Shown here: one piece after another, positions 35,000 to 43,322 of the stretch | Position numbering within the stretch: the first letter of the stretch is position 1 | Layout of the letters: each line of letters begins with the position of its first letter | DNA from: Novosphingobium profundi | Lineage (GTDB): Bacteria > Pseudomonadota > Alphaproteobacteria > Sphingomonadales > Sphingomonadaceae | Direction of reading: 5' to 3' | NCBI RefSeq assembly: GCF_020524485.1 | Contig: NZ_JAIVLF010000001.1 | Coordinates: forward strand, 682,001-746,000 | Length of the DNA stretch: 64,000 nucleotides | Notes under the pieces: generated by a model | Database searches by the model: none | The model's input: only the letters and a program-made list of their open reading frames with translations | What the model was told of the DNA's origin: nothing | Program-made: the position numbers and the translations under genes

Positions 35000-36115
35000 T
35001 CAAAGAAGCCCGCGCTTGGCGAGATTCTGGAAGAGGTCGGAAAGGCCGAAGGTCCAGGGGGCGACCTCGGCCGAAGTCCGGACGGTGTTGGTCAGCGTGC
35101 CCAGCCGCGCGCTCGAGATGGTGACCGTGTCGCCCACCTTGTGCGTGAAGCCCTTGCCCGGCTCGTCGCGGTCCTGCGTGGGGGCGAACAGCGTGCCGCA
35201 GAACAGCACAAGGCCGTCCGGGTACTGGTGTTCGCTCATCGCCTGACCCAGCAGGTCCTCGGGATCGCGGCTGATCTCCCGCATGGTCGAGTGGCCTTCG
35301 AGGCGGTAGCCGTCGGTGCCCTCGATGGTCATCGCGACATCGGCGCTGCGCACGTCCTCGATGGTGTAACTCTCGTCGAAGAGGCGGATGAAGGGGCCAA
35401 GCGAGCAGCTGGCGTTGTTGTCCTTGGCCTTGCCCAGGAGCAGGGCCGAGCGGCCCTCGAAGTCACGCAGGTTGACGTCGTTACCCAGCGTCGCGCCCAC
35501 GGCCTTGCCATCGGGGCCAGCCACCATCACCACTTCGGGTTCGGGGTTGTTCCAGCTGGAATCCGAGCGCACGCCGATCTCGGCGTCCTGCCCCACGGTT
35601 GCCAGGACCGGGCACTTGGTAAAGACTTCCGCGTCCGGCCCGATGGCGACTTCGAGGTACTGCGACCACAGGTCCTCGCCGATCAGCGTCTGCTTGAGAG
35701 CATCGGCCTCGGGCGAGCCGGGGACGGTGGTGCGGACCGAGCCGCCCAGCGCATCCTCGATCTTGCCGCGCAGTTCCTGGGCCTTGCGGTAGTCGCCGCG
35801 GGCGCGTTCCTCGATCACGCGCTCGAGCGCGGAGACCGCGAACGTCACGCCGCAGGCCTTTACGCACTGCAGATCGATTGGGCTGAGCAGGGCGGCTTCG
35901 TCCAGAACTTCAATTCCGCCCAGTTCTGTGCCGCCTTCGCGAACGTTCTGCGCGATGAGATCGGCGACGGTCGGCGCGACTTTGGCCATGTCGAAGACAC
36001 GTCCGTCGCGAATCAGAATGGGGCTGGGGCCTTCGCTGGTCTCGATACGGCCAAGAAACGTGCCGGCGCGCCAGTCTTCGGGCAGGCCCCTGTCAAGGGC
36101 CGGTATATTTTTCAT
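35000..36115 (-). CDS. xylX: FAH-family 2-keto-3-deoxy-xylonate dehydratase
   Basis: This 371-aa protein has a C-terminal fumarylacetoacetate-hydrolase fold; metal-binding residues are expected in AIGPDAEVF, NPEPEVVMV and NDVNLRDFEG. In Caulobacter the FAH-type XylX converts 2-keto-3-deoxyxylonate to alpha-ketoglutarate semialdehyde. Being first in the operon before xylB and xylC supports the same role. GGAGGGG lies before the ATG. A LacI-type operator sits about 22-36 bases upstream. A role on arabinonate is an alternative. Confidence 0.85.
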   Translation of the reverse strand: MKNIPALDRGLPEDWRAGTFLGRIETSEGPSPILIRDGRVFDMAKVAPTVADLIAQNVREGGTELGGIEVLDEAALLSPIDLQCVKACGVTFAVSALERVIEERARGDYRKAQELRGKIEDALGGSVRTTVPGSPEADALKQTLIGEDLWSQYLEVAIGPDAEVFTKCPVLATVGQDAEIGVRSDSSWNNPEPEVVMVAGPDGKAVGATLGNDVNLRDFEGRSALLLGKAKDNNASCSLGPFIRLFDESYTIEDVRSADVAMTIEGTDGYRLEGHSTMREISRDPEDLLGQAMSEHQYPDGLVLFCGTLFAPTQDRDEPGKGFTHKVGDTVTISSARLGTLTNTVRTSAEVAPWTFGLSDLFQNLAKRGLL

Positions 36116-36137
36116 CAGTGCTATTCCCCTCCGCAGG

Positions 36138-36151
36138 TGTTAGCGTTATCT
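36138..36151. promoter_or_regulatory. LacI-type operator between xylX and GH74
   Basis: TGTTAGCGTTATCT is an imperfect palindrome of the same family as the sites at 25247, 29752 and 43242. It lies in the divergent region 22 bases before xylX (minus strand) and 80 bases before the GH74 start (plus strand), so one repressor could control both operons. Confidence 0.68.
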
Positions 36152-36231
36152 ATGACAACCACGACAGCGTCAAGACGCGACTTTGGGATTGGTCGGCCAG
36201 AAGGTTCGATCGTGAGGAGAGCGGGGCAGTT

Positions 36232-38505
36232 ATGGCCTGGGGCAAGGCACGTAGGGCGGCGTTTTATGCGCTCACATTACCTCTCGCGGGAGTGGCCTTG
36301 GCCGCGTCTGCAGGTCAGGTCCTTGCGCGCTCCGAACGAGCCGAATCGGCTTCCTACGATTGGCAGCACGTGCGCGTCGGCGGAGGTGGTTTCACGCCCG
36401 GCATCATCTTCAGTCCCATCGAGAAGGGACTGGCGTACCTGCGCAGCGACATGGGCGGTGCTTATCGCTGGGACGCGAAGGCGGACCGCTGGGTGCAGCT
36501 TCTCGACGGCGTCTCCGAAGGCAGCTTCATGGGCATCGAGAGCGTGGCCGCCGATCCCGTCGATGCGGGCACGGTCTATCTGGCGGCGGGCATGCACAAG
36601 GGCGGCGCGGCCGCCATCTTCCGCTCGCGCGACTATGGTGCGAACTGGGTGCGCAGCGATGTTCCCTTCGCGATGGGCGGCAATGAGGACGGACGCGGTC
36701 TGGGCGAACGGCTTGCCATCGATCCGTCCGACAATCAGCGCCTGTTCTTCGGCTCGCGGCACCAGGGGCTGTGGCGCAGCGAGGATGCGGGCGCGAGCTG
36801 GCGCAAGGTCGAAGCCTTTCCGCTGGAAGGGCTGGGCATCCCTGAGGGGCGCCGCGCAACGCATGGCGGGCTTTCCTTCGTGGTGTTCGATCCGGCGGTG
36901 AAGGGGCGTGTCTTCGTGGGCAACGCCGATCCTGAAGGCGCGCACATCTACCGTTCCGAGGATGGTGGAGAAACCTGGCAGGCGGTTGCGGGCGGTCCGG
37001 GCAGGGGGCTCCTTGCGGTCAAGGCCGTGGTCGGCAGCGATCATGTGCTGACGGTCACGCTGTGCGACGCCATCGGTCCCAATGGTATCACGCGCGGCGC
37101 GGTTTGGCGGTTCGATCCGGCGCGGGAAAGCTGGCGGGACGTGACGCCGCAGAAGGGCCCGGAAGCGCCCGTGGGGGGCTACATGGGCGTGGCTGTCTCG
37201 GCGCAGGACCCTGCCATGCTGGCCGTCAGCACCGTGGACCGGGGCAATCCCGTCGACACCGTCTGGCTGAGCCGCGATGCAGGGGCGCACTGGGAGGCAC
37301 TTTGGAAGCGTTCGGTGCGCGATGTGTCGGCCACGCCCTTCCTCGACTTCGGCGACAAGGCGAATTTCGGGCACTGGATCGCGGGGCTTGCTATCGATCC
37401 CTACGATGCCGGGCACGCCGCCTATGTGACGGGCGCGACGGTCTATGCAACGGACGAGCTGGACGCGGGCGACACGATGCACTGGCAGCCCTGGACAAAG
37501 GGCGTGGAGCAGACCGCGATCATCACAATGGTCAGCCCGACCGGCGGGGCACACCTGATCTCCGGCTTTGGGGACATTGGTGGCTTCCGGCATGACGACT
37601 TCGCGGTCTCGCCAGCGACGCAGCACGTGAACCCGTTTCTTTCCAACACCAACACGCTCGACTATGCGGGCGATGCGCCGCAGATCCTCGTGCGCAGCGG
37701 CAATACCCACGCCCGCACAGTGCCGGACACCTCGCTTGCTTGGTCCGACGATGGGGCGACGAGCTGGCAGCCGCTCTATGTGCCCGAGGGCGAGCGCCAC
37801 GCCGATGGATCGCCTCTGCCTGAGGAGACCGGAAATGCGGCGATCACCGTCTCGGCGGACGGGAGCACGTTCCTTGTCGAGACGGATGAGCCGCAATACT
37901 CGCGCGACCACGGGGCAAGCTGGCACGCCGTCGAAGGCCTGCCCTCTCGCGTGCGGGTAACCTCGGACAAGCGTGATGCCCGCCGGTTCTACGCCATCGA
38001 TTTTGCGAACAACCGGATCGTGCGCAGCTACGATGGCGGCGCGCACTTCATGGAAGCGGGGGGGCATGGATTGCCCAGCGATCTCTCGCCCGCCTATTCG
38101 GCCAACCGCGAGGCGCCCGCGCCGATCCTCGCTGATCCCAGCCGCGCTGGAAACTTGTGGCTGCAACTGGGCGGCGACTTGTGGCACTCGCCCGATTTCG
38201 GGGAGAACTGGGACCGGACAGGCGGCGACCTCGACGTCGAGCGCTATGGCCTTGGCAAGGGCGCGTCCGAGGCGGGCGTCCCGGCGCTCTATGCGCTGGG
38301 GACGAAGCAGGGCGTGCGCGCGATCTGGCGCTCGCTTGATGGCGGTGCGAACTGGCAGCGCATCAACGATGACAAGCACCAGTGGGGTCTGCGCATCCGC
38401 ATGGTGACTGGCGATCCGCGTCTGTTCGGGCGCGTCTATATTGCAACCGACGGCCGCGGCATCGTCTATGGCGATCCGAAAAGCGGCGCGGGGGAGAGGA
38501 AGTGA
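36232..38505 (+). CDS. GH74 endo-xyloglucanase, secreted
   Basis: This 757-aa enzyme has an N-terminal signal segment (about 1-32) and two beta-propeller halves with BNR/Asp-box-like repeats (SRDYGANW, SEDAGASW, SEDGGETW, SRDAGAHW). The conserved catalytic Asp positions are visible in RSDMGGAYRWD (D73) and GFGDIGGF. GH74 enzymes cut the glucan backbone of xyloglucan and start its breakdown. The ATG at 36232 has GAGGAG upstream. The stop overlaps the next gene by one base (TGATG), so GH74-GH35-GH31 form an operon. Confidence 0.92.
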   Translation: MAWGKARRAAFYALTLPLAGVALAASAGQVLARSERAESASYDWQHVRVGGGGFTPGIIFSPIEKGLAYLRSDMGGAYRWDAKADRWVQLLDGVSEGSFMGIESVAADPVDAGTVYLAAGMHKGGAAAIFRSRDYGANWVRSDVPFAMGGNEDGRGLGERLAIDPSDNQRLFFGSRHQGLWRSEDAGASWRKVEAFPLEGLGIPEGRRATHGGLSFVVFDPAVKGRVFVGNADPEGAHIYRSEDGGETWQAVAGGPGRGLLAVKAVVGSDHVLTVTLCDAIGPNGITRGAVWRFDPARESWRDVTPQKGPEAPVGGYMGVAVSAQDPAMLAVSTVDRGNPVDTVWLSRDAGAHWEALWKRSVRDVSATPFLDFGDKANFGHWIAGLAIDPYDAGHAAYVTGATVYATDELDAGDTMHWQPWTKGVEQTAIITMVSPTGGAHLISGFGDIGGFRHDDFAVSPATQHVNPFLSNTNTLDYAGDAPQILVRSGNTHARTVPDTSLAWSDDGATSWQPLYVPEGERHADGSPLPEETGNAAITVSADGSTFLVETDEPQYSRDHGASWHAVEGLPSRVRVTSDKRDARRFYAIDFANNRIVRSYDGGAHFMEAGGHGLPSDLSPAYSANREAPAPILADPSRAGNLWLQLGGDLWHSPDFGENWDRTGGDLDVERYGLGKGASEAGVPALYALGTKQGVRAIWRSLDGGANWQRINDDKHQWGLRIRMVTGDPRLFGRVYIATDGRGIVYGDPKSGAGERK

Positions 38506-40136
38506 TGAAGTTTCCACGTATCGCAGCGTCCCTGGCGCTTCTGGCCGGGGCGGCGCTTGCTGGCCCCCTGCTCGCCGCGCCCGGCGAATTGCCGCGCCTG
38601 GAAAGCAAGGACGGGCGCCACGCGCTGATCGTCGATGGCGCGCCGTTCCTGATGCTGGGCGCGCAGGCCAACAATTCGAGCAACTACCCCGCGATGCTGG
38701 ACGAGGTCTGGCCGGTGCTGGAGGCGATGCACGCCAACACGCTGGAGATCCCGATTGCCTGGGAGCAGGTCGAGCCGGTCGAGGGGCACTTTGATTTCAG
38801 CTATCTGGAGGCGCTGCTCGAAGGTGCCCGCGCGCACGACACGCGCGTCGTCCTGCTCTGGTTCGGGACCTGGAAGAACACCAGCCCCAGCTATACTCCG
38901 GCCTGGGTGAAGCTCGACAACGCGCGCTTTCCCCGCATGAAGGCGCCCGATGGCTCGGACCACTATGTGCTTTCGCCGCTCTCGCAAAATACGCTGGATG
39001 CAGACCGCCGGGCCTTCGTGAAGGTGATGGAATACCTGCGCGACCATGACGCGCAAAACACCGTCATCATGGTCCAGCCCGAAAACGAGACCGGCTCCTA
39101 CCGCGTCCCGCGCGACTATTCGGCCGCAGCCAACGCGCAGTTCGCCAAGGCCATTCCGGCGGCGCTTGCCAACGCCGAGGGAAAGTCCGGGACCTGGGAA
39201 GAGGTCTACGGCGCGCAGGCCCCGCGCGCGTTTCAGACCTGGCATGTCGCGCACTTCGTGAACGAGGTCGCGAAGGCGGGCAAGGCGGTGAAGAACCTGC
39301 CGATGTACGTCAACGCCTCGCTTGCAGGCCCCTCCAACGTGCCCGATCCCACCGGTGTTGCCAGCGGCGGGCCGCAGTGGGACGTGCTCGACATCTGGAA
39401 GGCGGCCGCGCCCGACATCGACTTTGCCGGGCCGGACATCTACGACCGCGAGAGCGCGAACATCGTCGCCTATCTCGACAAGTACGCCCGGCCCGACAAC
39501 GCGCTGATGGTGCCCGAGATCGGCAATTCCATCGAGTTCGCGCGCTTCTTCTGGCCCACCATCGGGCGCGGCGGGATCGGGTTTGCGCCCTTCGGCATGG
39601 ATGACACGGGTTTCTTCAACTACCCGCTGGGCGCGCGCACGCTGGATGATGAGACGCTGGGCGCCTTTGCACTGCCCTATGCGACGCTCGCGCCCATTGC
39701 GCGCGAATGGGCAAAGATCGCCTATACCCGCCCGACCTGGGGCACGGCCAAGCCCGACGACGGCTCGCCGCGCGAGACGGTGCTGGGCAAGTGGAAGATC
39801 AGCGCGGACTGGGGGCAGTGGCAGTTCGGAGAGAAGGACTGGACCTGGCTCCCCTCCGAGCCGCCCGAATGGGCCGAGGCGCCGGTGGGCGGTGTCGCGG
39901 TCGCGCAGCTGTCCCAGACCGAGTACCTCGTCATGGGCGATCACGTGCGCGTACGCTTCAGTCCGGCTGATGGCGCGGCGAACGGCGTGGTCGTCTCGGT
40001 CGAGGAGGGCACCTTCGAGAACGGAAGGTGGGTGCTGAAACGACGCTGGAACGGCGATCAGACCGACTACGGGATCAACCTTATCGACCGGCCGCAGGTG
40101 CTCAAGGTCACCACCGGTTTCTATTCATCCAAGTGA
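38505..40136 (+). CDS. GH35 beta-galactosidase with DUF5597 domain (copy 1)
   Basis: This 543-aa secreted enzyme has a signal peptide (about 1-24), a GH35-type barrel and a C-terminal DUF5597 beta domain. The acid/base is E195 in QPENETG and the probable nucleophile is E338 in MVPEIGN. It should remove beta-galactose from xyloglucan side chains. It shares many blocks (GRHALIVDGAPFLMLGAQ, PAWVKLDNARFPRM) and the exact length with the gene at 45016. It overlaps GH74. Confidence 0.9.
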   Translation: MKFPRIAASLALLAGAALAGPLLAAPGELPRLESKDGRHALIVDGAPFLMLGAQANNSSNYPAMLDEVWPVLEAMHANTLEIPIAWEQVEPVEGHFDFSYLEALLEGARAHDTRVVLLWFGTWKNTSPSYTPAWVKLDNARFPRMKAPDGSDHYVLSPLSQNTLDADRRAFVKVMEYLRDHDAQNTVIMVQPENETGSYRVPRDYSAAANAQFAKAIPAALANAEGKSGTWEEVYGAQAPRAFQTWHVAHFVNEVAKAGKAVKNLPMYVNASLAGPSNVPDPTGVASGGPQWDVLDIWKAAAPDIDFAGPDIYDRESANIVAYLDKYARPDNALMVPEIGNSIEFARFFWPTIGRGGIGFAPFGMDDTGFFNYPLGARTLDDETLGAFALPYATLAPIAREWAKIAYTRPTWGTAKPDDGSPRETVLGKWKISADWGQWQFGEKDWTWLPSEPPEWAEAPVGGVAVAQLSQTEYLVMGDHVRVRFSPADGAANGVVVSVEEGTFENGRWVLKRRWNGDQTDYGINLIDRPQVLKVTTGFYSSK

Positions 40137-40163
40137 GAGCCTGACAGGGCAGGGGATACGAAA

Positions 40164-43040
40164 ATGAAGTTTGTGAAATTGTCAGCGCTGCTTGCCGGCT
40201 CTGCGCTCTGTTCGATGCCGGCGCTGGCCGCCAGCGTGGAAAAGATCGAGGGCGGCGTCATCGTCACCCCCGACAGCGGCCCGTCCGACACCGTGACGGT
40301 AACCCTCCACGGCGAGGGCATCTTCCACGTGGTGGCCGATGCCAAGGGCTTCGAGGCGCCCGCCGCCAACGCCAGCCTGATGGCGCCCAATCCGCCCAAG
40401 GCGGGCACCTACAAGGTAAGCGAGAAGCAGGGCTATGTCTTTGTGAGCGCGGCCAAGGCCAGCGCCGCGATCAACACCGCGACCGGGCAGGTGCGCTTCT
40501 ACGACGCCAAGGGCGCGGAGCTCCTGAGCGAAAGCGCGCCGGCCGTCTTCACCCAGACTTCGGCTGACGGCACGCCCTACGTCACCGTCTCGCAGCAGTT
40601 CAACCGCGGCACCGACGAGGGCATCTATGGCCTCGGCCAGCACCAGCAGGCGGTGATGGACTACAACGGCAAGGACGTGGAACTTGCCCAGCACAACATG
40701 GATATCGGCACGCCCTTCCTCGTCTCGACGAAGAACTACGGCCTGCTCTGGGACAACGAGAGCATCACCCGCTTCGGCAACCCGATGCCCTACGCGCTGG
40801 TGGGCGAAGAGGGCGGCCTGAAGGTCACCTCGGACGGCAAGCCCGGCTTCAAGGCGCAGTACTTCCTCGATGGCAAGCTCGCCGTCGAACAGCAGGAAGC
40901 TTCGATCGACTACCAGTACATCGAGGACCAGGCCAAGTGGCCCGAAGCCGCCAAGGCGAAGACCGAAGCCGCGACCGAAGGCCAGAACACGGCCGGTAAC
41001 GCGGTGCAGACCCAGACTGTGGTGTGGACCGGCACGCTCCACCCCGAGAAGACCGGCACCCACCAGTTCCAGCTCTATGGTTCGAGCTATTACAAGGTCT
41101 ACGTCGATGGCGAGCTGCTGCTCGACCGCTGGCGCCAGAACTGGAACCCCTGGTACGCCGATTTCGAGGTGCCGCTGACCGCGGGCAAGGACGCCGAGGT
41201 GCGCATCGAGTGGGAGCCTAACGCGGGCTACATGGCGCTGCTGCACAAGGACCCGATGCCCGAGGCCGACCGCCACTCGGTCTGGTTCACGAGCGAGGTC
41301 GCGCGCGACAAGGACTACTGGTTCATTCCGGGCAAGGACATGGACGGTGTCGTTGCGGGCTACCGCGAGCTGACCGGCAAGTCGGAAATGATGCCCAAGT
41401 GGGTCTACGGTTTCTGGCAGTCGCGCCAGCGCTACGAGGACGAGAGCCAGCTACTCGACGTGCTCCACACCTATCGCCAGCTGAACTATCCCATCGACAA
41501 CATCGTGCTCGACTGGCGCTACTGGAAGGACGATGCCTGGGGCAGCCACGACTTCGACGAGACGCGCTTCCCCGATCCGGCCGCGATGGTCGAGGACGTC
41601 CACGCGAACAACGCCGAGATCATGATCTCGGTCTGGCCCAAGTTCTATCCCACCACCGAGAACTACAAGGAGCTCGATGCCGCGGGCGCGATGTACCACG
41701 GCAACATCGAGCAGGGGAACAAGGACTGGGTCGGCGTGGGCTACCTCAACTCCTTCTATGATCCCTATTCGGAGAAGGGACGCGAGATTTTCTGGGATCA
41801 GATCGAGAAGAAGATCGCGGTCAAGGGCTTCGACGCCTGGTGGGCGGACGCATCCGAGCCGGATCTGCACTCCAACCTCTCGATCGAGAAGCGCATCGAT
41901 ACGATGGGCCCGACCGCAGCTGGTCCTGCGGCCGAGTTCTTCAACTCGTTCCCGCTGATGAATGCCGAGGCGTTCTACGACGGCTGGTCGTCCTACAAGA
42001 GCGACGTGCGCCCCTTCCTGCTGACGCGCTCGGGTTTCGCAGGGCTGCAGCGTTACAGCTCGGCCGTGTGGTCGGGTGATGTTGCGACGCGCTGGTATGA
42101 CCTCAAGGCGCAGATTTCGGCGGGCGTGAACACCGCCATGTCGGGCTTTGCCAACTGGACGCACGACATTGGCGGCTTCTCGGTCGAGCCGCGCTGGACC
42201 GTCGAGAACCCGACGCCGGAAGACCTTGCCGAATGGCAGGAGCTGAACCTGCGCTGGTTCCAGTTCGGCGCCTTCAGCCCGATCTTCCGCAGCCACGGCG
42301 AGTTCCCCTACCGCGAGATCTTCGAGATCGCGCCGGAAGGTTCGGACATGCGCACCTCGATGGTGTGGTACGACAAGCTGCGCTACCGCCTGATGCCCTA
42401 CATCTACACCCTGGGCGCGGACACCTACCTCAAGGATGGCTCGATCATGCGCGGCATGGTCATGGACTTCCCCGAGGATGCAAAGGCTCGCGCGGTCAAC
42501 GACCAGTTCCTCTTCGGCAAGGCCTTCCTGGTTGCGCCGGTCGCAGACTACCAGGTGCGTGAGCGCGAGGTCTGGTTCCCGGGCGAGGGCCTGACCTGGT
42601 ACGACTTCGAGACCGGCAAGGCCTACGAGGGCGGTACCTCGGCGACCGTACCGGCGCCTGCCGAGCGGATGCCGCTGTTCGTGAAGGCGGGCTCGATCGT
42701 GCCGATGGGCCCGGTCATCCAGTATGTCGACGAACAGCCCGAGGCGCCCGTGACGCTGGTCGTCTACACCGGCGCGGACGGTGCGTTCTCGCTCTACAAC
42801 GACGATGGCCGCTCGCTCGGCTACAAGACCGGTGCGTTCGAGCGCATGCCGATCCGCTACGACGATGCCACCGGCACCGTCACGCTCGGCGCGCGTGAGG
42901 GGCAGGGCTACGAGGGCATGCCCCAGAGCCGTACCGTACGCGTGAAGTGGATCGCACCCGGCGACAGTGTGGCCGAGGCGACGAGCTACGATGCGCAAGT
43001 GACATGGAATGGCAAGGCGGTGCGGATCGAGCGTCCGTAA
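40164..43040 (+). CDS. GH31 alpha-xylosidase with PA14 insert, secreted
   Basis: This 958-aa enzyme starts with a signal peptide ending ALAAS. An N-terminal beta domain is followed by a PA14 module at about 220-370 (VVWTGTLHPEKTGTHQF, DGELLLDRWRQNW), then the GH31 barrel with nucleophile D562 in FDAWWADASEPD. This layout matches the xyloglucan-specific alpha-xylosidase of Cellvibrio, which removes xylose from oligosaccharide ends. It starts 27 bases after the GH35 stop and is followed by a hairpin. Confidence 0.94.
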   Translation: MKFVKLSALLAGSALCSMPALAASVEKIEGGVIVTPDSGPSDTVTVTLHGEGIFHVVADAKGFEAPAANASLMAPNPPKAGTYKVSEKQGYVFVSAAKASAAINTATGQVRFYDAKGAELLSESAPAVFTQTSADGTPYVTVSQQFNRGTDEGIYGLGQHQQAVMDYNGKDVELAQHNMDIGTPFLVSTKNYGLLWDNESITRFGNPMPYALVGEEGGLKVTSDGKPGFKAQYFLDGKLAVEQQEASIDYQYIEDQAKWPEAAKAKTEAATEGQNTAGNAVQTQTVVWTGTLHPEKTGTHQFQLYGSSYYKVYVDGELLLDRWRQNWNPWYADFEVPLTAGKDAEVRIEWEPNAGYMALLHKDPMPEADRHSVWFTSEVARDKDYWFIPGKDMDGVVAGYRELTGKSEMMPKWVYGFWQSRQRYEDESQLLDVLHTYRQLNYPIDNIVLDWRYWKDDAWGSHDFDETRFPDPAAMVEDVHANNAEIMISVWPKFYPTTENYKELDAAGAMYHGNIEQGNKDWVGVGYLNSFYDPYSEKGREIFWDQIEKKIAVKGFDAWWADASEPDLHSNLSIEKRIDTMGPTAAGPAAEFFNSFPLMNAEAFYDGWSSYKSDVRPFLLTRSGFAGLQRYSSAVWSGDVATRWYDLKAQISAGVNTAMSGFANWTHDIGGFSVEPRWTVENPTPEDLAEWQELNLRWFQFGAFSPIFRSHGEFPYREIFEIAPEGSDMRTSMVWYDKLRYRLMPYIYTLGADTYLKDGSIMRGMVMDFPEDAKARAVNDQFLFGKAFLVAPVADYQVREREVWFPGEGLTWYDFETGKAYEGGTSATVPAPAERMPLFVKAGSIVPMGPVIQYVDEQPEAPVTLVVYTGADGAFSLYNDDGRSLGYKTGAFERMPIRYDDATGTVTLGAREGQGYEGMPQSRTVRVKWIAPGDSVAEATSYDAQVTWNGKAVRIERP

Positions 43041-43054
43041 CTGCCTTGCGGGGT

Positions 43055-43098
43055 CTGGCCTGCCTCGCCTCTCCTCCTCCAAAAGTGAGGCAGGCCAG
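43055..43098 (+). terminator. Hairpin after the GH74-GH35-GH31 operon
   Basis: CTGGCCTGCCTC at 43055-43066 pairs perfectly with 43087-43098, a 12-bp stem with a 20-nt loop, starting 14 bases after the GH31 stop. No T-run follows, so it may be a weak terminator or an mRNA end protector. Confidence 0.5.
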
Positions 43099-43241
43099 GC
43101 CCTCCCATGCAGAAGTGTGCCCCCTCGGGCAAGTCCTGAGGGGGCGATATTGACTATAAATCATAGTTGTATCGCCCAATCGTGCCGTTTTTTCGGCCTC
43201 TTGAATTAATTTGAAACAAACGCCGATGCCGCGCTAGTTGG

Positions 43242-43255
43242 TGGTAGCGTTACCT
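43242..43255. promoter_or_regulatory. LacI-type operator upstream of GH29
   Basis: TGGTAGCGTTACCT is a near-palindrome with a central CG, 67-81 bases before the GH29 start. It fits the pattern of the other three sites and gives the fucosidase/second GH35 unit its own control point behind the hairpin at 43055. Confidence 0.7.
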
Positions 43256-43322
43256 TTTCTGGGAGAGCCATCCGCATGTCCGCGTCACGCAGGAACAGCC
43301 GAGCCACGAGGCGGTGCGCACC

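Noticed and set aside
36277-38517. 746-codon open frame antisense to GH74
   Set aside because: A shadow of the GH74 gene, with no domain of its own and no place in either flanking operon.
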